Assembly (NCBI GenBank): GCA_037951165.1
Contig: JBBDHG010000024.1
Location: 8,209,001-8,273,000, forward strand
Direction of reading: 5' to 3'
DNA length: 64,000 bases
From: Lophius americanus
Taxonomy: Eukaryota > Chordata > Actinopteri > Lophiiformes > Lophiidae
Part shown: positions 36,760 to 49,242 of the stretch, one piece after another
Layout of the letters: every line of letters starts with the position of its first letter
Numbering within the stretch: the stretch's first letter is position 1
Made by a program: the position numbers and the translations under genes
The notes under the pieces: model-generated
Database searches by the model: none
Seen by the model: the letters and a program-made list of their open reading frames with translations, nothing else
Told to the model about the DNA's origin: nothing

Positions 36760-39700
36760 ATGGACTATTATACAAAATGGAAAAAGTACAAATAACATTC
36801 AGTTTACCACAGGTTTTAAAAATATAATGGTCTTTAATTATTTCTCTATTTTTCGAAAGATTCCCATATTGGGCTGGAAACATGCATTACATCTGATCCT
36901 GTAAACTTTACAGTGTAAAGCGTAGCTCCACCTGAACAGAAACCAGCACAGGAAAAACAACACATAGGACAGCAGATTGTTTTTCATGCAAAGCTTGTGG
37001 TCTTGTTCTTTATTTTTCATAATCGTATAAAACCATGCCCTGAAATATGGCACTCGTTGTTTTCTGTGTTTTACAAATACACACCAAGAATGATTGACAA
37101 AAGCTCTACACATGGAAATGGTGCAAATCTGTATGTAAGATAATATAAGTGTACAAGAAAACAGGGAAGAGATCCAAATTAGAAGTGTAATCTGTGGAGA
37201 GTGTATTTCCACCGAAAAATCCAGCATCTGCTTAGCTCATATGGCCCAAGCCCCGGACCGCCACAAAGTTTTTTCAGTCAGTAAGATTTTAGCCGCTTTT
37301 CCACCACCGTGTTTCAACACACCATCGTGTATGAATGCTAGAAAAGAAGTAATAGTGGCCGTTGGTGCACTGCTGTCAGCGGAGGTAGTAAAAGAGACGA
37401 ATGGACATCTGTGTAAACACAAAGCGCTAGGACAGGAGGTGGGTGTAATATCTTGTGGCCAAATATGACATTGATTGACAGGTATCCCTTATCGCAGAGG
37501 TTGTGACTTGTGTGTGAATATCATTTAAGTGAGGGAGAGTTGGTGCAGTGTCAGCCTTAGATGACCAGTGATGTGATCTCTCCTGTCGTCTCTTCATTAG
37601 GGTGATCAACAGAGGCTCAAAGTTCATAGGCCATCTTATCGCCATTGCTTGGGTTTAGGCAGGTTGCAGCTAACAGTGAGCGGCTAACTCAGAAGAAGAA
37701 TATTGACCTGACATCTCTTCAAAATTGCAAGACAATGAGAAGACTGGGATGCTACTCGCGCTCCAAGCAGATGAGGACGCCACATAACTGAGTGTTTCAG
37801 CCTCCTTATTCCAAAAAGTCATAAAACGTTACACTAAACATTGCAGTGTTACACGTCATGGTTTCCTTGCAGAAAGGCGGAACGCTGACCAAAAAACCCC
37901 ACACTGGGGCATCACCATGCCACTACTCCTTTGTTCAGTGTAATTACACAAAGGCAACATAGAGGAGGGTCTTTTTTGTGGGGAGCTCCGTGTAAAAAGG
38001 ACTTTTGTGAAATCATGGAAACTAAATCCCTCTGGGCAGCTTGTGGTGGGGGACTGCTATTTCAAGCTAAAATTGCGGGAAACGTGTATTTGGTCAAATT
38101 TGCACATAACTAAAGGTGATTCCAAAGTCATGCTTAACACACTGGGGTTTGTTAAGTCAGCGTCAGTGGCTGAAATTGTGATACACGAATACCTGGATAG
38201 CCTGGAAAATGTTGAAAACACCCTCTCTGGCAACATGAAGCGCCTGAATCCTTCCCTTATCCACAACTGCAGCTAAATTCTATGGCTTTTTCCCCACACA
38301 TCACACCAGTCCATCCAGTTTCACATTATTTCGTCTAGCAGTTTTACATCTTTTGGAGAAAAATGGTCCTAAAGCCCCATCCTAGGTTATATGCAAGACC
38401 ACAAATACCTCTGCTACTGGGAAAACTAAATTTTGGGGCCAAAATTGGAGAAATAAGCACCTGAAGAATCCAGTTATGAGATGCACCCTTAGAGCTCCTA
38501 CAGAAGACGCATGACATTTTATAGATGTCCAGCGGTAATTGAGGAACTGTAAATATACCATTTCCTATTATGAACAGTCATACCAACAAGGATGACCCTA
38601 TACGTCCATATTTGGCAGGGGCTTAAACATTGTTTATCCTTCCCTTTCCCCAGATCCACCCAAAAATGTGTCAACATCTTACCAGTCGTCCCATCAGTCT
38701 ACCCAGTTTTGTAAAGAAATCTGTCAAATAGTTTCACCACAACCGACAGAAACGGTCCTAAAATGCATTGACTAGCTTTTCCTGTTAACAAACCAAAGAA
38801 CGCTGGTAATGGAAAACACTTCCCCATCAGGGTAATTAATCGAGTGAACAGCATCTTTTCCTTTATCATTACATTAATACTTCATCAAGAAAATACAGTT
38901 CACTTCTTAGTTCTCTATATATATATTATAAGTGTTCAGAAAGGTTGGACAAAACATAATTCCAACATTTTTTTTTAATGACTCTTAAACTGGACTCTTC
39001 TGTTGTGGTGTAACACAAGGCATTCATATGTAGCTCGGATTCAAGGTATGCAATTAGGAAGCCATTCCATCAAACAGATGAAATAATGAGGACAGCAATC
39101 ATTATGAGGTTTTCCCCAGTCTACTACCTTCAAGGTCTAATGTTTCAGTTCGGAGACGTCACAAGCATCTCGAGTACTCATTTTACATTACATGCAGGGT
39201 TGGGACTGATAGAGCATTGATCTTATTCCTGAAAACCCATGGAGAATGATTATGTGCTCTATCTGGAATGTAGGACAGAAGAGTGTTCATGCAAGCAGAC
39301 TGAAATGGATTAGTAGACAGCTAACAGGGTGTTGTTAGATCAAGGATCAAACGACTTGTGACGCACAAATGACAATAATCTGTTTGAAAGGTTAGTGACC
39401 ACTGACAGTTTTAACTTTAGCACTGAATCGATTCATCATCCAGTGACTGCCTGGCATTATGCTGGGAAAGACATGACACAGAGGATGAGTAAGAGGTTAT
39501 ACAGTCACTCACTGAGGCTGAGAGTCACTAATGATATGTACAACCATCCGTCTGCTCTTTGCTATCACTGAGATCAGCATAATTAGACTTCAAAGATTCA
39601 AGAGTCCAGAGTCCATGCACCAGTACCCTCGTTTCTGGTTCATTTCCTTTACTTTTTATATCATGTTGGTGGGGAAAAAGCTTTAAGATAAAACAGCTCC

Positions 39701-39780
39701 AAGGGACCAATCTGGACCCTCATTGTGTCCATGGAAGAAGAAAACCGCAAGACTTGCTACCCACAATCCAAATGAGTCAG
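36760..39780. other. Spacer between dusp26 and bag4
   Basis: No recognisable gene. Open frames in both directions at 37.2-37.5 kb show no known motif and overlap each other. The last few hundred bases before 39783 are the likely bag4 3' UTR. A short AT dinucleotide run lies near 38920. Confidence 0.5.
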
Positions 39781-39782
39781 CT

Positions 39783-42700
39783 TCAAAAGGCTTTCTTCTC
39801 CAGCCAGTCCAGAATGGCCTGGATCCTCTGTACGGTCTCCTTTCGGGCATGCCGGACATTCTCCTGTCCTTGAGTCTCAACAGAGTCCAATACCAGTAGC
39901 TCTTTGGTCAGCAACTCCTCCAGATACCGATAACTCTTGTCTGTCTTTTTACCAACAAACTCATCGACATCCTCCTGAAGCAACATCACCCTGACCATGA
40001 CCTGTTCGACCGTAGCGAGGCTGGGGTTTTGGCTCCGGACTTGAGGTCCAGCCAGAACAGGAGGTGGAACATGCGCTGGAGCAGTAGATGGGGGCTCACC
40101 TTGAGAAGGGTTAGGTTCACCTCTTCTGGATTTGTTGTACATTTGAGGAGGAGAACTTATCTCAACTTGCTTTCCACTGAGGGGATTCTGGGGTAGGGTC
40201 TGCCTAGGTTTAGGTCCCACTTGTGGCGCACGTTGGTGCTGCTGGTCCTAGAGTAACACATAACAAAAAGAAAAAAGTAAAATACTTTGTTTAAAGCAAC
40301 AGTTCACCCAAAAGATTAAAATTCCCTCATTAGTTTCTCTCCCCGATGTTGATGGAATGTCAAATGCCGTTTTGATGTGTTCACACCAAATATAAAACAA
40401 AAGTTTTTGCCTGAGGCGATTGCATATAAAGTCAGTGCACACTTGGGAGGTGACACAGATTTGTGCAGAGCTACAAATATGAGTGGCACAATTTAAATAG
40501 TGCAAAATTAATGGGGAAATTTAAGTGTTTGCACAAAAGAAAATCAACTTGTTAAAAAAAACTTTATATAAAACATTTCTTTTCACCATTTCCTTCAGTA
40601 TCAACCATTATTGATATAAACACAATTGCTGCTTTATTTTCCTTGTGAAGTCACAAGGACATCTGAAAACCCAGCACTGGCCAGTTTGAGTTTGCAACAT
40701 CATTTTCATCAGGATTAATCGCCCAGTACTAACTTTACATTATCAACGTATCATTGCAGATTAATACCTTGGGTTGGTAAGGTGGTGGAGCACCTGTTCC
40801 AGTCCCTGGCCATGCAGGAGGTTGTGCCGGACGGACTTGATTCACATAGTGGTTTTGTGGAGGCTGCTGGCCTGGCTGCCACTGCTGCTGTGCAGGAGCA
40901 TACGCCCCAGAGTGAACCCACACATCCGTCTGGGGACTTGGATGTAGAGACTGACCTGTTGGGTATGGGGGGTTTTGCAATGTATGACCACTTTCTGAAG
41001 TGAAGTGAGGGTAAGGTCCAGCAGGATACCCAGCACCCTAAAAACAGAGGCAGGACTCACTTAAAAATATTGTTTGCACGTAAGAGAGAGAAAAATTGTG
41101 TAACATAGTATTACTTGAAACTCACTCCTTGACAGTGAGGACCAGGATAGTGATGATGCTGGTGTTGAGAGTGTGCCGGCCCAGAAGGTCCACTACTCTG
41201 CTCTGCTGGACAGCCTTGGTTAGGATAAGGACCTGGAGCAGTTCTCTGAGGGTCGGCACAGTAGAAATGGTTGGATGGGTGGAAACCACTTGTTGAATAT
41301 TGATTTTGGGCTGGGTTGTAGACACCGTGACCATTTGGATAACCGCCAGGCATGACCTACAAAAAAACACAAAAATGAGGCCTGATTATAGGAAATTATA
41401 TTGGCTATGAATGACAACATTCAAGAAAATTAAAAAACCCACCATAGGGTTTCTGTAGTATCCTGAATTTCTTTCCCTGATTATGATAAGTCAATCAGTA
41501 ACAGATATCAATCAGTGGGTACATTATTTTTCTCAGGATAATCAACTAAAGTATAAATCATTTCACACGATCAATAACTAATGTCTTTGATCAGCATCAC
41601 ACAACACTAATATACAAACACTAACACTAATCTTCCTCATGAACTGCAACTCTGTTTTATGCAAATTTCATAGTCAACTATTGTCATAGTTTGTGGAAGA
41701 TGTTTACATAGTCGCTCTTACTCACTCAACAAACCGACCATTTTTTTTCCCAGTGCACAACTAATTTTAAAATAGGCAAAATTCTCAAATTGGGAAAAAA
41801 AAGAAGAGTATTTTCAAATTGTTTGCGTGTATATGCATTTACACTAAACAGCCATTACATTAGAACCACCCGCATAAAATTTATAAGGTGACTCCTCTTG
41901 CTACCTTAACAGCTCTATGATGTAACATGTGTTCTGACACCTTTCTAACAGTATTAACTTATTGACAAGAAGTGCAATAGCAGTTCTCCTGTAGAATTAG
42001 CCTTCCCTCCCGAAAAGAGTCAATCAGCCATGCGCGGCCATGACAAACGGGAGTATGGATCGTCTGAGCATGTCTGAAAGCGTTTCCGAATAGGTGAATC
42101 GATGCATGTAAACACCGGGTGACGATAAACACTCCTGTTCACCCGGTGTTTACATGTATCAATTACCTAATCGGAAACGCTTTCAGACGTGCGCATACGA
42201 TTCACACTCCCGTTCATAAGGTGGCGATAATGCTTAGTTGAGTTTGGTGCCAACCGCCAACATCCGTCCAGAAGAAGAATACAACAAAGAGGGCATGCGC
42301 GGAAGTGACTTTCGATCATCTAACCATCCAAATATGTTAAAGTCTTTCAAAGTTGCAATGAATAAATTACTCTTTGATGCAGAACGGTACTGTTTCGAAG
42401 TCGGCATATTTAAAATGCGTTGTGTTGTCAAAAAAACTTGGCGGAGCATTACTTCACAGCGCTGGGCATGCGCAGATACAACTCAAACAGAAAGCTTTCC
42501 GATACAGCGTTTACATGTAGCGACTGGCAATCGGAAAGGCTTTCCGAAAGGATTTAGACTACCTCATTGCAAAGGAATGAAATCAAATTTGAAAAGTTCT
42601 TTTCATTTGGAAACAGGTGTTTACATGCCGTATTTTCTTTCTGATTAGATTTCTTGTCCGAATCTAATCGGAATTAGGCTGTCCATGTAAGCCCACCTAC

Positions 42701-43460
42701 TCACAGGTCATAATAATAATGTTAGGACTGGTGTGCATCATAATGGAAACATCACAGTGGCTGATAAATGTGAGGTAAAGGTGAGAAGTACTTAAGAGTC
42801 TTAGGATAATGAACAGATTTACAGAAAGGATGTGCACAGCGCAGTATTTAGAGTACCAAGGTGTGCTGATAATGAGCCGTACCTGTGGATTGTACTGTGG
42901 TTGAGCATCTGATCCTGAGGGATAGGTATCTGCATAGTGTCCTGTGGGGTGAGACTGGGGATACCAGTAGTGGGAGGGGTACCCTGGATACTGAGGCGCA
43001 TCCTGTGAACACAGAAAATCCCAACTATTTGAAGAGGAGGGCCTGGAGTAGCAGGAGTTGTGCTGTTAACTATAAATATAGTCACCTTCAACCCATTTTG
43101 GTTCAACACATTTAATCCACATTGAATGGTTTGACCAAAGTTGAATAAATAACCAGAGACAAGGCGATTTGAATTAGCCGATCAGTGCGTTTTATTCTTG
43201 AACTAAGCATTATATTGTAACGCTGTTGGATTTTAATCCATTAAAATTAAGCTGATTGCCTCGGAGCCCAACTGAATGGACATTGTGGCGGTAACTATTA
43301 CATAACTAGAGCTAGCTGACTTAGCCTCCAAGCTAGCACATACACAGCTTTAATGTCACGCAAGTTAGCTGCCCAACAATGTTTATATTCCATTAAACAC
43401 ACCCAAAAATAGCGTATGAACATAAGAGGTGTCTCCCAGCTCTCCTCCCCTACTCACCAT
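39783..43460 (-). CDS. bag4: BAG family co-chaperone 4 (SODD) (complete, 5 exons)
   Basis: BAG4 binds the Hsp70 ATPase domain as a nucleotide-exchange factor and silences TNF-receptor-family death domains. Exons: 43460-43458 (ATG only), 43002-42883, 41356-41126, 41037-40768, 40247-39783. All join in phase 0, giving 362 aa. Residues 2-280 are Tyr/Pro/Gln/His-rich and disordered (YPGYPSHYWYPQSHP, QHQHHHYPG), like human BAG4, with no WW domain. That argues against BAG3. The last ~75 residues are the BAG domain (EFVGKKTDKSYRYLEELLTK, LDSVETQGQENVRHARKE, AILDWLEKK), close to human BAG4. It is transcribed away from lsm1, as in human. The intron between exons 2 and 3 holds mobile-element debris. Confidence 0.93.
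41845..41990. repeat. GATCAGCC-family repeat copy 4, truncated
   Basis: It starts TTACACTAAACAGCCATTAC followed by ATTAGAACCACCCGC and runs into the shared internal motif 'tgttctgacacctttctaacag'. The right part is missing; the element at 42.0 kb replaces it. Confidence 0.55.
42046..42215. repeat. Fold-back element with arms of about 78 bp
   Basis: The left arm (42046-42123) and right arm (42138-42215) are inverted near-copies around a 14-bp spacer. Shared blocks are CGGGAGT, TCTGAAAGCGTTTCCGA, CATGTAAACACCGGGTGA. Similar 'ggaaaggctttccg', 'gtttacatg' blocks continue to about 42690, so the fold-back may be one end of a larger non-autonomous DNA transposon. It lies in a bag4 intron. Confidence 0.7.
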
Positions 43461-45128
43461 GGTTTTTTTCCGGTTCCCGGTATTGTTTTCTGAGGCCAGA
43501 TTTTAGATTAGACTACGTATGCTGTGATGGTGCATTAGCTAAGCGCGAGCCCCGGCACTCATCCGATTAACCGCCATAGTTTAAAAAAAACAAAGCTTTA
43601 ATTTGCGGGTGTAAAGATTAGTTATCTGAGACGTCAAGTTGGTTACAACAGTTTTCTTACTGAGGTGAATCTCGCCTGACGAGAATGAGGAAATGATTGA
43701 ATGACACCGACCTTCTACAAACCCGTCCTGTCTCTTTAAAGAGCATCACAGCAGACGTAGTCTAGAGCTTGTAAAAAGACAGACGTCTCACTCTATACAC
43801 ACTACTAGTCTACTCTACACTCTAACACGAGTTCCTCACACGATGTACGTCATTAAAAGGATCTGTTATTCCTCAATATACACCACTTAAAAAAAACTGT
43901 TGAGTGATTGATAGACAAGGCAAATACTGTACAGGAAACTAAGAAGGCAACATGGCAAGAAAAGGCGGAGAACCATAAGACCGAACACTAGAAAGATAAT
44001 TTAAAATAAGAGGATAGTGATGAGACAAATAAAATAAAAAAGTCATTAAGGGCAAAAAGGTAGCAATACATATATAAATAAATAACCTTAAAAACGAAAG
44101 ATAACGTCACATCCCAAGGCTATAATCATCTAAAAAAAAAAGATAAACAGATGTAAATGATAAGGGGTGACTGTGTGGCCGTCTCCAAATCGCAACATTG
44201 GCAGATTGGAAGATGACCGGTTCGGGCCCCCGCATCATAATTTCCTTTATCAAGACCCTAAACCCAATATGCTCCCAAGGCACCTAGAAGGGGTTGTCCA
44301 GAGTTCAATTAACGATGGGTATAATGCACAGGTTTGAATTCTTTCAGGATAAATAAAATGATCAACTTATTTTATTTTATTTTTTTAGAATATAGAATAT
44401 AAATAAAGCAAAATAGGACAAATAAAATAGAATAACGACGGGGATAAAAGGGAGTAACACATCAGAGATGGCAACACATACTAAACTCACTGGTTCACTG
44501 GCTGTCTTTCCTTAGACCACTTTAATATGTACTACTCACTGCAGACTAGGAAAACCCAAAAATACCCCTAGTTTTGGGGATGATCTGACCCAGTCGTCAA
44601 GCCATCACAATTTAGCCCTCGCAATAGTCGCTCAAATCCCTACAATTTCCCAAAAGGTTCTTGGATATATTTGAACTGAATAATTGAGGGGCCGTTTCCC
44701 TAGAGGAGATTAAAAAAACAACCTACCACCTACCTACCCTGCTTTGGATCTATCAGGAACAGTGATGGGTTGTTACACATGCAATCTTTGGTGTCACGTG
44801 TTCTGCAGTCCGCGCTCTTAGCAAGTAAAAACTCTGTAAAAAATATCTATTTTTCAATGTAAACAATTATCCTAATTTCAAGTGTTAACAATACTTAGTA
44901 GCGACTTTATGAATATTTGTTCAATTAATTAAAAAAAGGACTTCAAAAGATAAGATAGGCGGAATATGGACTATGATTTCGGCACCTGTGGGGTTAAACG
45001 TCTGCAGGAAGTTGATCCGACCGGGGTTAAAATCGCTTCCTGTTCTCCTCTGAAAAGAAACATATTCAGAAACATTCATGGCGTGACTTTACATCAAAAC
45101 ACACGAAGCAAACAAACAACAGCCCAAG
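43461..45128. promoter_or_regulatory. Shared intergenic region between divergent bag4 and lsm1
   Basis: The start codons are 1.67 kb apart and point away from each other. The ~300 bp next to bag4 are the richest in CpG. No TATA box is evident at either end. The middle carries a degraded SINE (about 44161-44390). Shared regulation is inferred only from the arrangement. Confidence 0.55.
44161..44390 (+). mobile_element. Degenerate tRNA-derived SINE, second copy
   Basis: It keeps ATTGGAAGATGACCGGTTCG (B-box region), 'tatcaagaccctaaaccca', GCTCCCAAGGCACCTAGAAGG and a terminal 'ataaataaaatga' region, the same order as the SINE at 7000-7356. The A box is eroded. Confidence 0.6.
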
Positions 45129-48100
45129 ATGAATTACGTACCGGGGACGGCAAGTCTGATCGATGACATCGACAGTAAGTAGGAGAGGGGAATAAGGGCA
45201 GGTTTGGTGAGGGATCGTCTCTAGATGTGGCCTCGTGCGTCTCGCACCAACTTAATTAATGTTTTAATTAACCGTTTGTTCATTTGTTGCAACCTGCAGA
45301 GAAGCACCTGGTGCTGCTCCGAGATGGCAGAACACTGATCGGGTACCTAAGAAGCATTGACCAGTTCGGTATAACCATTCAATTGTCTCACATCTCAAAT
45401 TGGACGTTTTTTTTCTAAATGAATAGTGTTATTTTTAACCCAGCTGTTTATTATCTTCTTCTGCTCTTTCCAGCCAACTTGGTTTTTCACCAGACAGTTG
45501 AGCGTATCCATGTGGGGAAGAAATTTGGTGACATTCCCAGAGGAATATTCATAGTGAGAGGAGAGAATGTGGTGTTGCTGGGAGAGATAGTAAGTCCTCA
45601 TTTTCTGCCTTTTTTGGAGGGATTACTGCAATGTACAGTCAAGAGGTTTTAACTGGGTTCAACCTCTTTGGTTATCTTAATTATTACCTCAGTCAAGGAG
45701 GTAAAAACATCTGTGTGTTTGTACCCCCGCCAAGGAAAGAGCTGATGTTTTCAATCCTGTTTGGTTGTCTGTCTGTTGTCTGTTAGAACTATTACAGAAG
45801 AAAATGAATGAATGAATGGGTTTACATGAAATTCTACCCAGAAGTAGGTTTTGGCGTATCCTACAGATGATTACATTTTGGTGACATAGCATGGTTTGCA
45901 GCATTTAAATAAAGTAAAATAAAAATAAGCCATTTGGAGTAGTGATGTCACAATATGGAGAGAAGCTCTCTTCAAACCGTATCCATTGCTGATGCCTGTG
46001 ATGTTCCATTGGGGTTGGAGCTTGGGGTTCAGTGGACTGAACAGAAACATTAAATTGGAAAGCGCAAGACACTACTGGCTACAGAATATGTGAGAGCTAT
46101 TCAGTTTGCCCCAGTTGTCAGTAGATTTAGGGACTGGTAATAACTAATACATTAATGGAGAAATCTGTATGCATTTTTCCTAACCTTTGGGTACTGTTGT
46201 GCTTTGTCCCTTTGTTTTACATTGGAGACGGACAGGAAATGATGCAATCATGTCTGTTTGGGTCTAAGTTCAGAGTATGTATCTATGAGTAATTGCCAAC
46301 CTATAAATCTACAGACAACTCTCAATTACTCTGTAGCAGGTCATCGCTTGCGCCTATTTCAAGACGGCACTCTCGCCGCACTGTGACAACACCTCCCCAA
46401 ACAGCTTAGTTCATTTATTTTGAAAGTTGCAACACCCGTCACAACACCAAATTTTAATCATCTCTACAATAAGCCCTCCGCAAACATAACTAAGTAAAGC
46501 ATTCTGAAATGATAAGGTCTTTTGACTATTTTGTCTAATGAAAAGGTCATTCTGACACAGCAAGCAATCTCAATTGAGACAAAAACAGAATAACAATATC
46601 CAGCATAAGCATATATTTCAAAATCTCACCTGAGTAGCATTACTTCTGTTTTGAAAAATAGACAATTTTGAAGTGACTACATTCTAAGTAGTTCTCAATA
46701 ACAGTAGGCTGTAATTCTCCCCTAATTAATGATCTGCACTACCAACAACAGAAACAAGCAGAACTGGTAAGAATGAAGCAATAAAATGGTAAAAGATTTT
46801 CCCAAAGCTACAACAAACCGATAGAAAATGAGATTAAACTATGACACTGAAACAGTGTTATTACACTAGATAAATGTTACTCTTTGAAGATGGGCTGGTA
46901 ATCGTCTGACAGCAGCCTGTATCTGTGTTTGAGGGCAGCGTTATTGCGGGCGTACACTGCTGAACACCCAAGTGGAAAACCCCCACCACTGCATTAGTGT
47001 TAGATAAAAGTCGCCTCTGAAGGTCAGTTATTTGCTCTGATCAAATTTGTCTATAGTGACTAATAATTATGAATGAGAGCAGTGGTTTCTACTGTTTGAT
47101 AAGAGCTGTTAAAAGTATTGAGACCTCCTCCTAATTTTTGATGGACTTTGATTGGGCTTAAAGACACTTAATTAAAACGACTGAGCTTCCTAATATTAAG
47201 AAACATTGTCTTTTAATGCTCTAAGCCTACAACAACTCCACCGCTTTCCCATTTTTTTAGCAGCCCGGTCATCCACTGCTGACCACCGTTCATAGATGTT
47301 CCGGGTTTGCCTTGTGCAGTCCGACTCCCTGAAGTCCTGGAGACCTCCCACTCCGACCTCCACCCGATATGCCTCACAATCCATCCATCTCCCCTGCACT
47401 CTGCAACCAGTTCTGCATATTTTTGCTTTCATCCCCTCTTCCCATAGCACTATATGCTCTGTAGGGCTAATTTGGCCACAGTGTGGTGCTACAGACCGCC
47501 CCTTGGAAATGGATTTGCCCGCAAAGATCCCACTTCATTCTCCACTCCGACCCTCAATGTCAGAAACCTCTGTACGGTGCTGGTCTGACAAGGTGCACCT
47601 TCTGTTGGTTTTGAGCTGGACTCTGCTTTTCCACACCACCTTTGTGGTCATATCACCGCCCAAACTGAGTCTGTGTCTGTGCTGTGCATTATACTAGCAA
47701 TTCTTCTGATTGGACCCCTCAAATTAAATGTGACTCATTAATAATCTGTCATATTGACTAATTTTCTTTTTCTTTTTTCTGATATCACTTAATAGATTAA
47801 ACTACTCACACTAGACCAATAATATTTACAAACTTAAAGTATTTTTCTGTGAAATAGTTACATATGTGGAATAATTCACTGACTTATTCTTTGCTGAGGT
47901 CAGTAATAAAATGAGCGACTCTACTGTATTACCAAGATGAAGTCATCCTCTTCATTTATATTACATGGGCGCTTTCTCAAATCCGTAATAACATTAACAA
48001 CTTTAAGGTCATAAATTATTATTATTATTATTATAAATTAAGGTAAGATTCCATAGATGTCCCCCCCACCCAGCACATAATTGTACTAGATCAGACCAAC

Positions 48101-49242
48101 GGCCGAGGAATGTAGGAAACCAAGTGACGGAAATATGCCACTTGGTGGGAGCTGCAAAACTAACCTTTCCCACAACCAATCCACTTCTTCCTCACATGAA
48201 GGTCTATGGCGGTATAAAATTTGAAAAAGATCCATCAAAAAGTTTTTCAGTTAACGGGTTACAAGACGGATCTGTAGTAAATGCGGCGATGACGATTCCA
48301 TGATGATTATTCATATATATTTTTATTTAATAATTAATATATATCTTTGAATCATTGCTTGCTGCGTGACCCAGCTTTGCTTGATGTTCAGTTCAAACAC
48401 TGATGACATTTCCTGCTTCCAACACATCAACTTAAAGAACCAAATGTTCATTTGCTGTGAAGGTTGAATCCGAAGCAACTGGACTAATATATAATCCTGT
48501 TGTTAGTAATGCATCCACCCTCTGACAGGTAGATTTGACCTCTCTTATACACTGTACATTGTTTTGTGGTATTTTGCAGAAATAAGATTGCAATATGAAT
48601 TTTTCTCCAAGTTATTATGAGAAACTCTTTGATTTGATGAAGTCTCTTATTTTAGACTTACAGGATCTTTTATTTTTTCATTAACTGCTGGCAATGTGCT
48701 TCCATTGGGTAGAGACTCTGAACAAATGGCTGAATGTGTGGTTGACAAGGAGTGGGGCCCTCTCAGACGGCTGATATCGGATTATTATGTTTGGTCAATA
48801 TCAGTCGGAAAATATTTGCATACTTTAACATTAAAAGTGTTCTTTTTTTTCATGGGAAAAATTGTGCTATCTAAACAGGCTAGAAGCTTGAGTCACTGAT
48901 AATGCCATTACACTGTCAAATCATCAAGGATCAGTAAACCATTAAGGGCACAGAACGGCTCAGAGTGGCTCTTTGTTTGTACCAAACACACTCAATTGTG
49001 TTTGTGTGTGTTCGGCGCACATTTGAGATTTTACAAGCTGCTAACATTCAGTGTCGTCCGTGTCTCTGCAGGATGTGGATAAGCCCTGCGACACTCTCCT
49101 GCAGCAGGTCTCCATTGAAGAGATCCTGGAGGAACAACGGCTGCAGCAGCAGGCCAAGCAGGAGACGGAGAAGGTCAAAATGCAGGTCCTGAAGGACCGA
49201 GGCCTTTCCATTCCCAAAGCTGACAACTTAGATGAATATTAA
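45129..49242 (+). CDS. lsm1: LSM1, Sm-like protein of the cytoplasmic mRNA-decay ring (complete, 4 exons)
   Basis: LSM1 is the defining subunit of the LSM1-7 ring that binds oligoadenylated mRNA 3' ends and promotes decapping in P-bodies. Exons 45129-45174, 45300-45368, 45474-45589 and 49072-49242 join in phase, giving 133 aa, exactly the human length. The Sm1 motif (HLVLLRDGRTLIGYLRSIDQF, about residues 18-38) and Sm2 motif (IFIVRGENVVLLGEI) are intact. The LSM1-specific C-terminal helix follows (EEILEEQRLQQQAKQETEK) and ends LDEY. The last intron is 3.5 kb and carries dispersed repeats. A variant poly(A) signal ATTAAA lies at 49565. Confidence 0.97.
45670..45905. repeat. Common fish interspersed repeat in lsm1 intron 3
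   Basis: 'Cctcagtcaaggaggtaaaaaca', 'ccccgccaaggaaagagctgatg', then 'ttggttgtctgtctgttgtctgttag' is the familiar 'CTCCGCCAAGGAGGTTATG ... GTTTGTTTGTCTGTTAGC' repeat of fish genomes. It is a fragment with unclear ends. Confidence 0.55.
48080..48300. repeat. Dispersed repeat in lsm1 intron 3, related to 63.36-63.54 kb
   Basis: Shared text with the far right of the window: AACCAATCCACTTCTTCCT versus AACCAATCCAGTTCTTCCTT, then 'cagttaacgggttac' versus 'tagctatcgggttaac', followed by 'gcggcgatgacgat' versus 'gacggcggacgcgat'. Same orientation, diverged. I cannot assign the family. Confidence 0.55.

Noticed and set aside
39783..40247. Identity as BAG3
   Set aside because: There is no WW domain, the BAG domain reads EFVGKKTDK and DSVETQG as in BAG4, and lsm1 is the neighbour.
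47196..47697. Two overlapping open frames in lsm1 intron 3 as a nested gene
   Set aside because: The frames oppose each other, no family was recognised, and the stretch looks like a diverged retroelement fragment that I could not classify.
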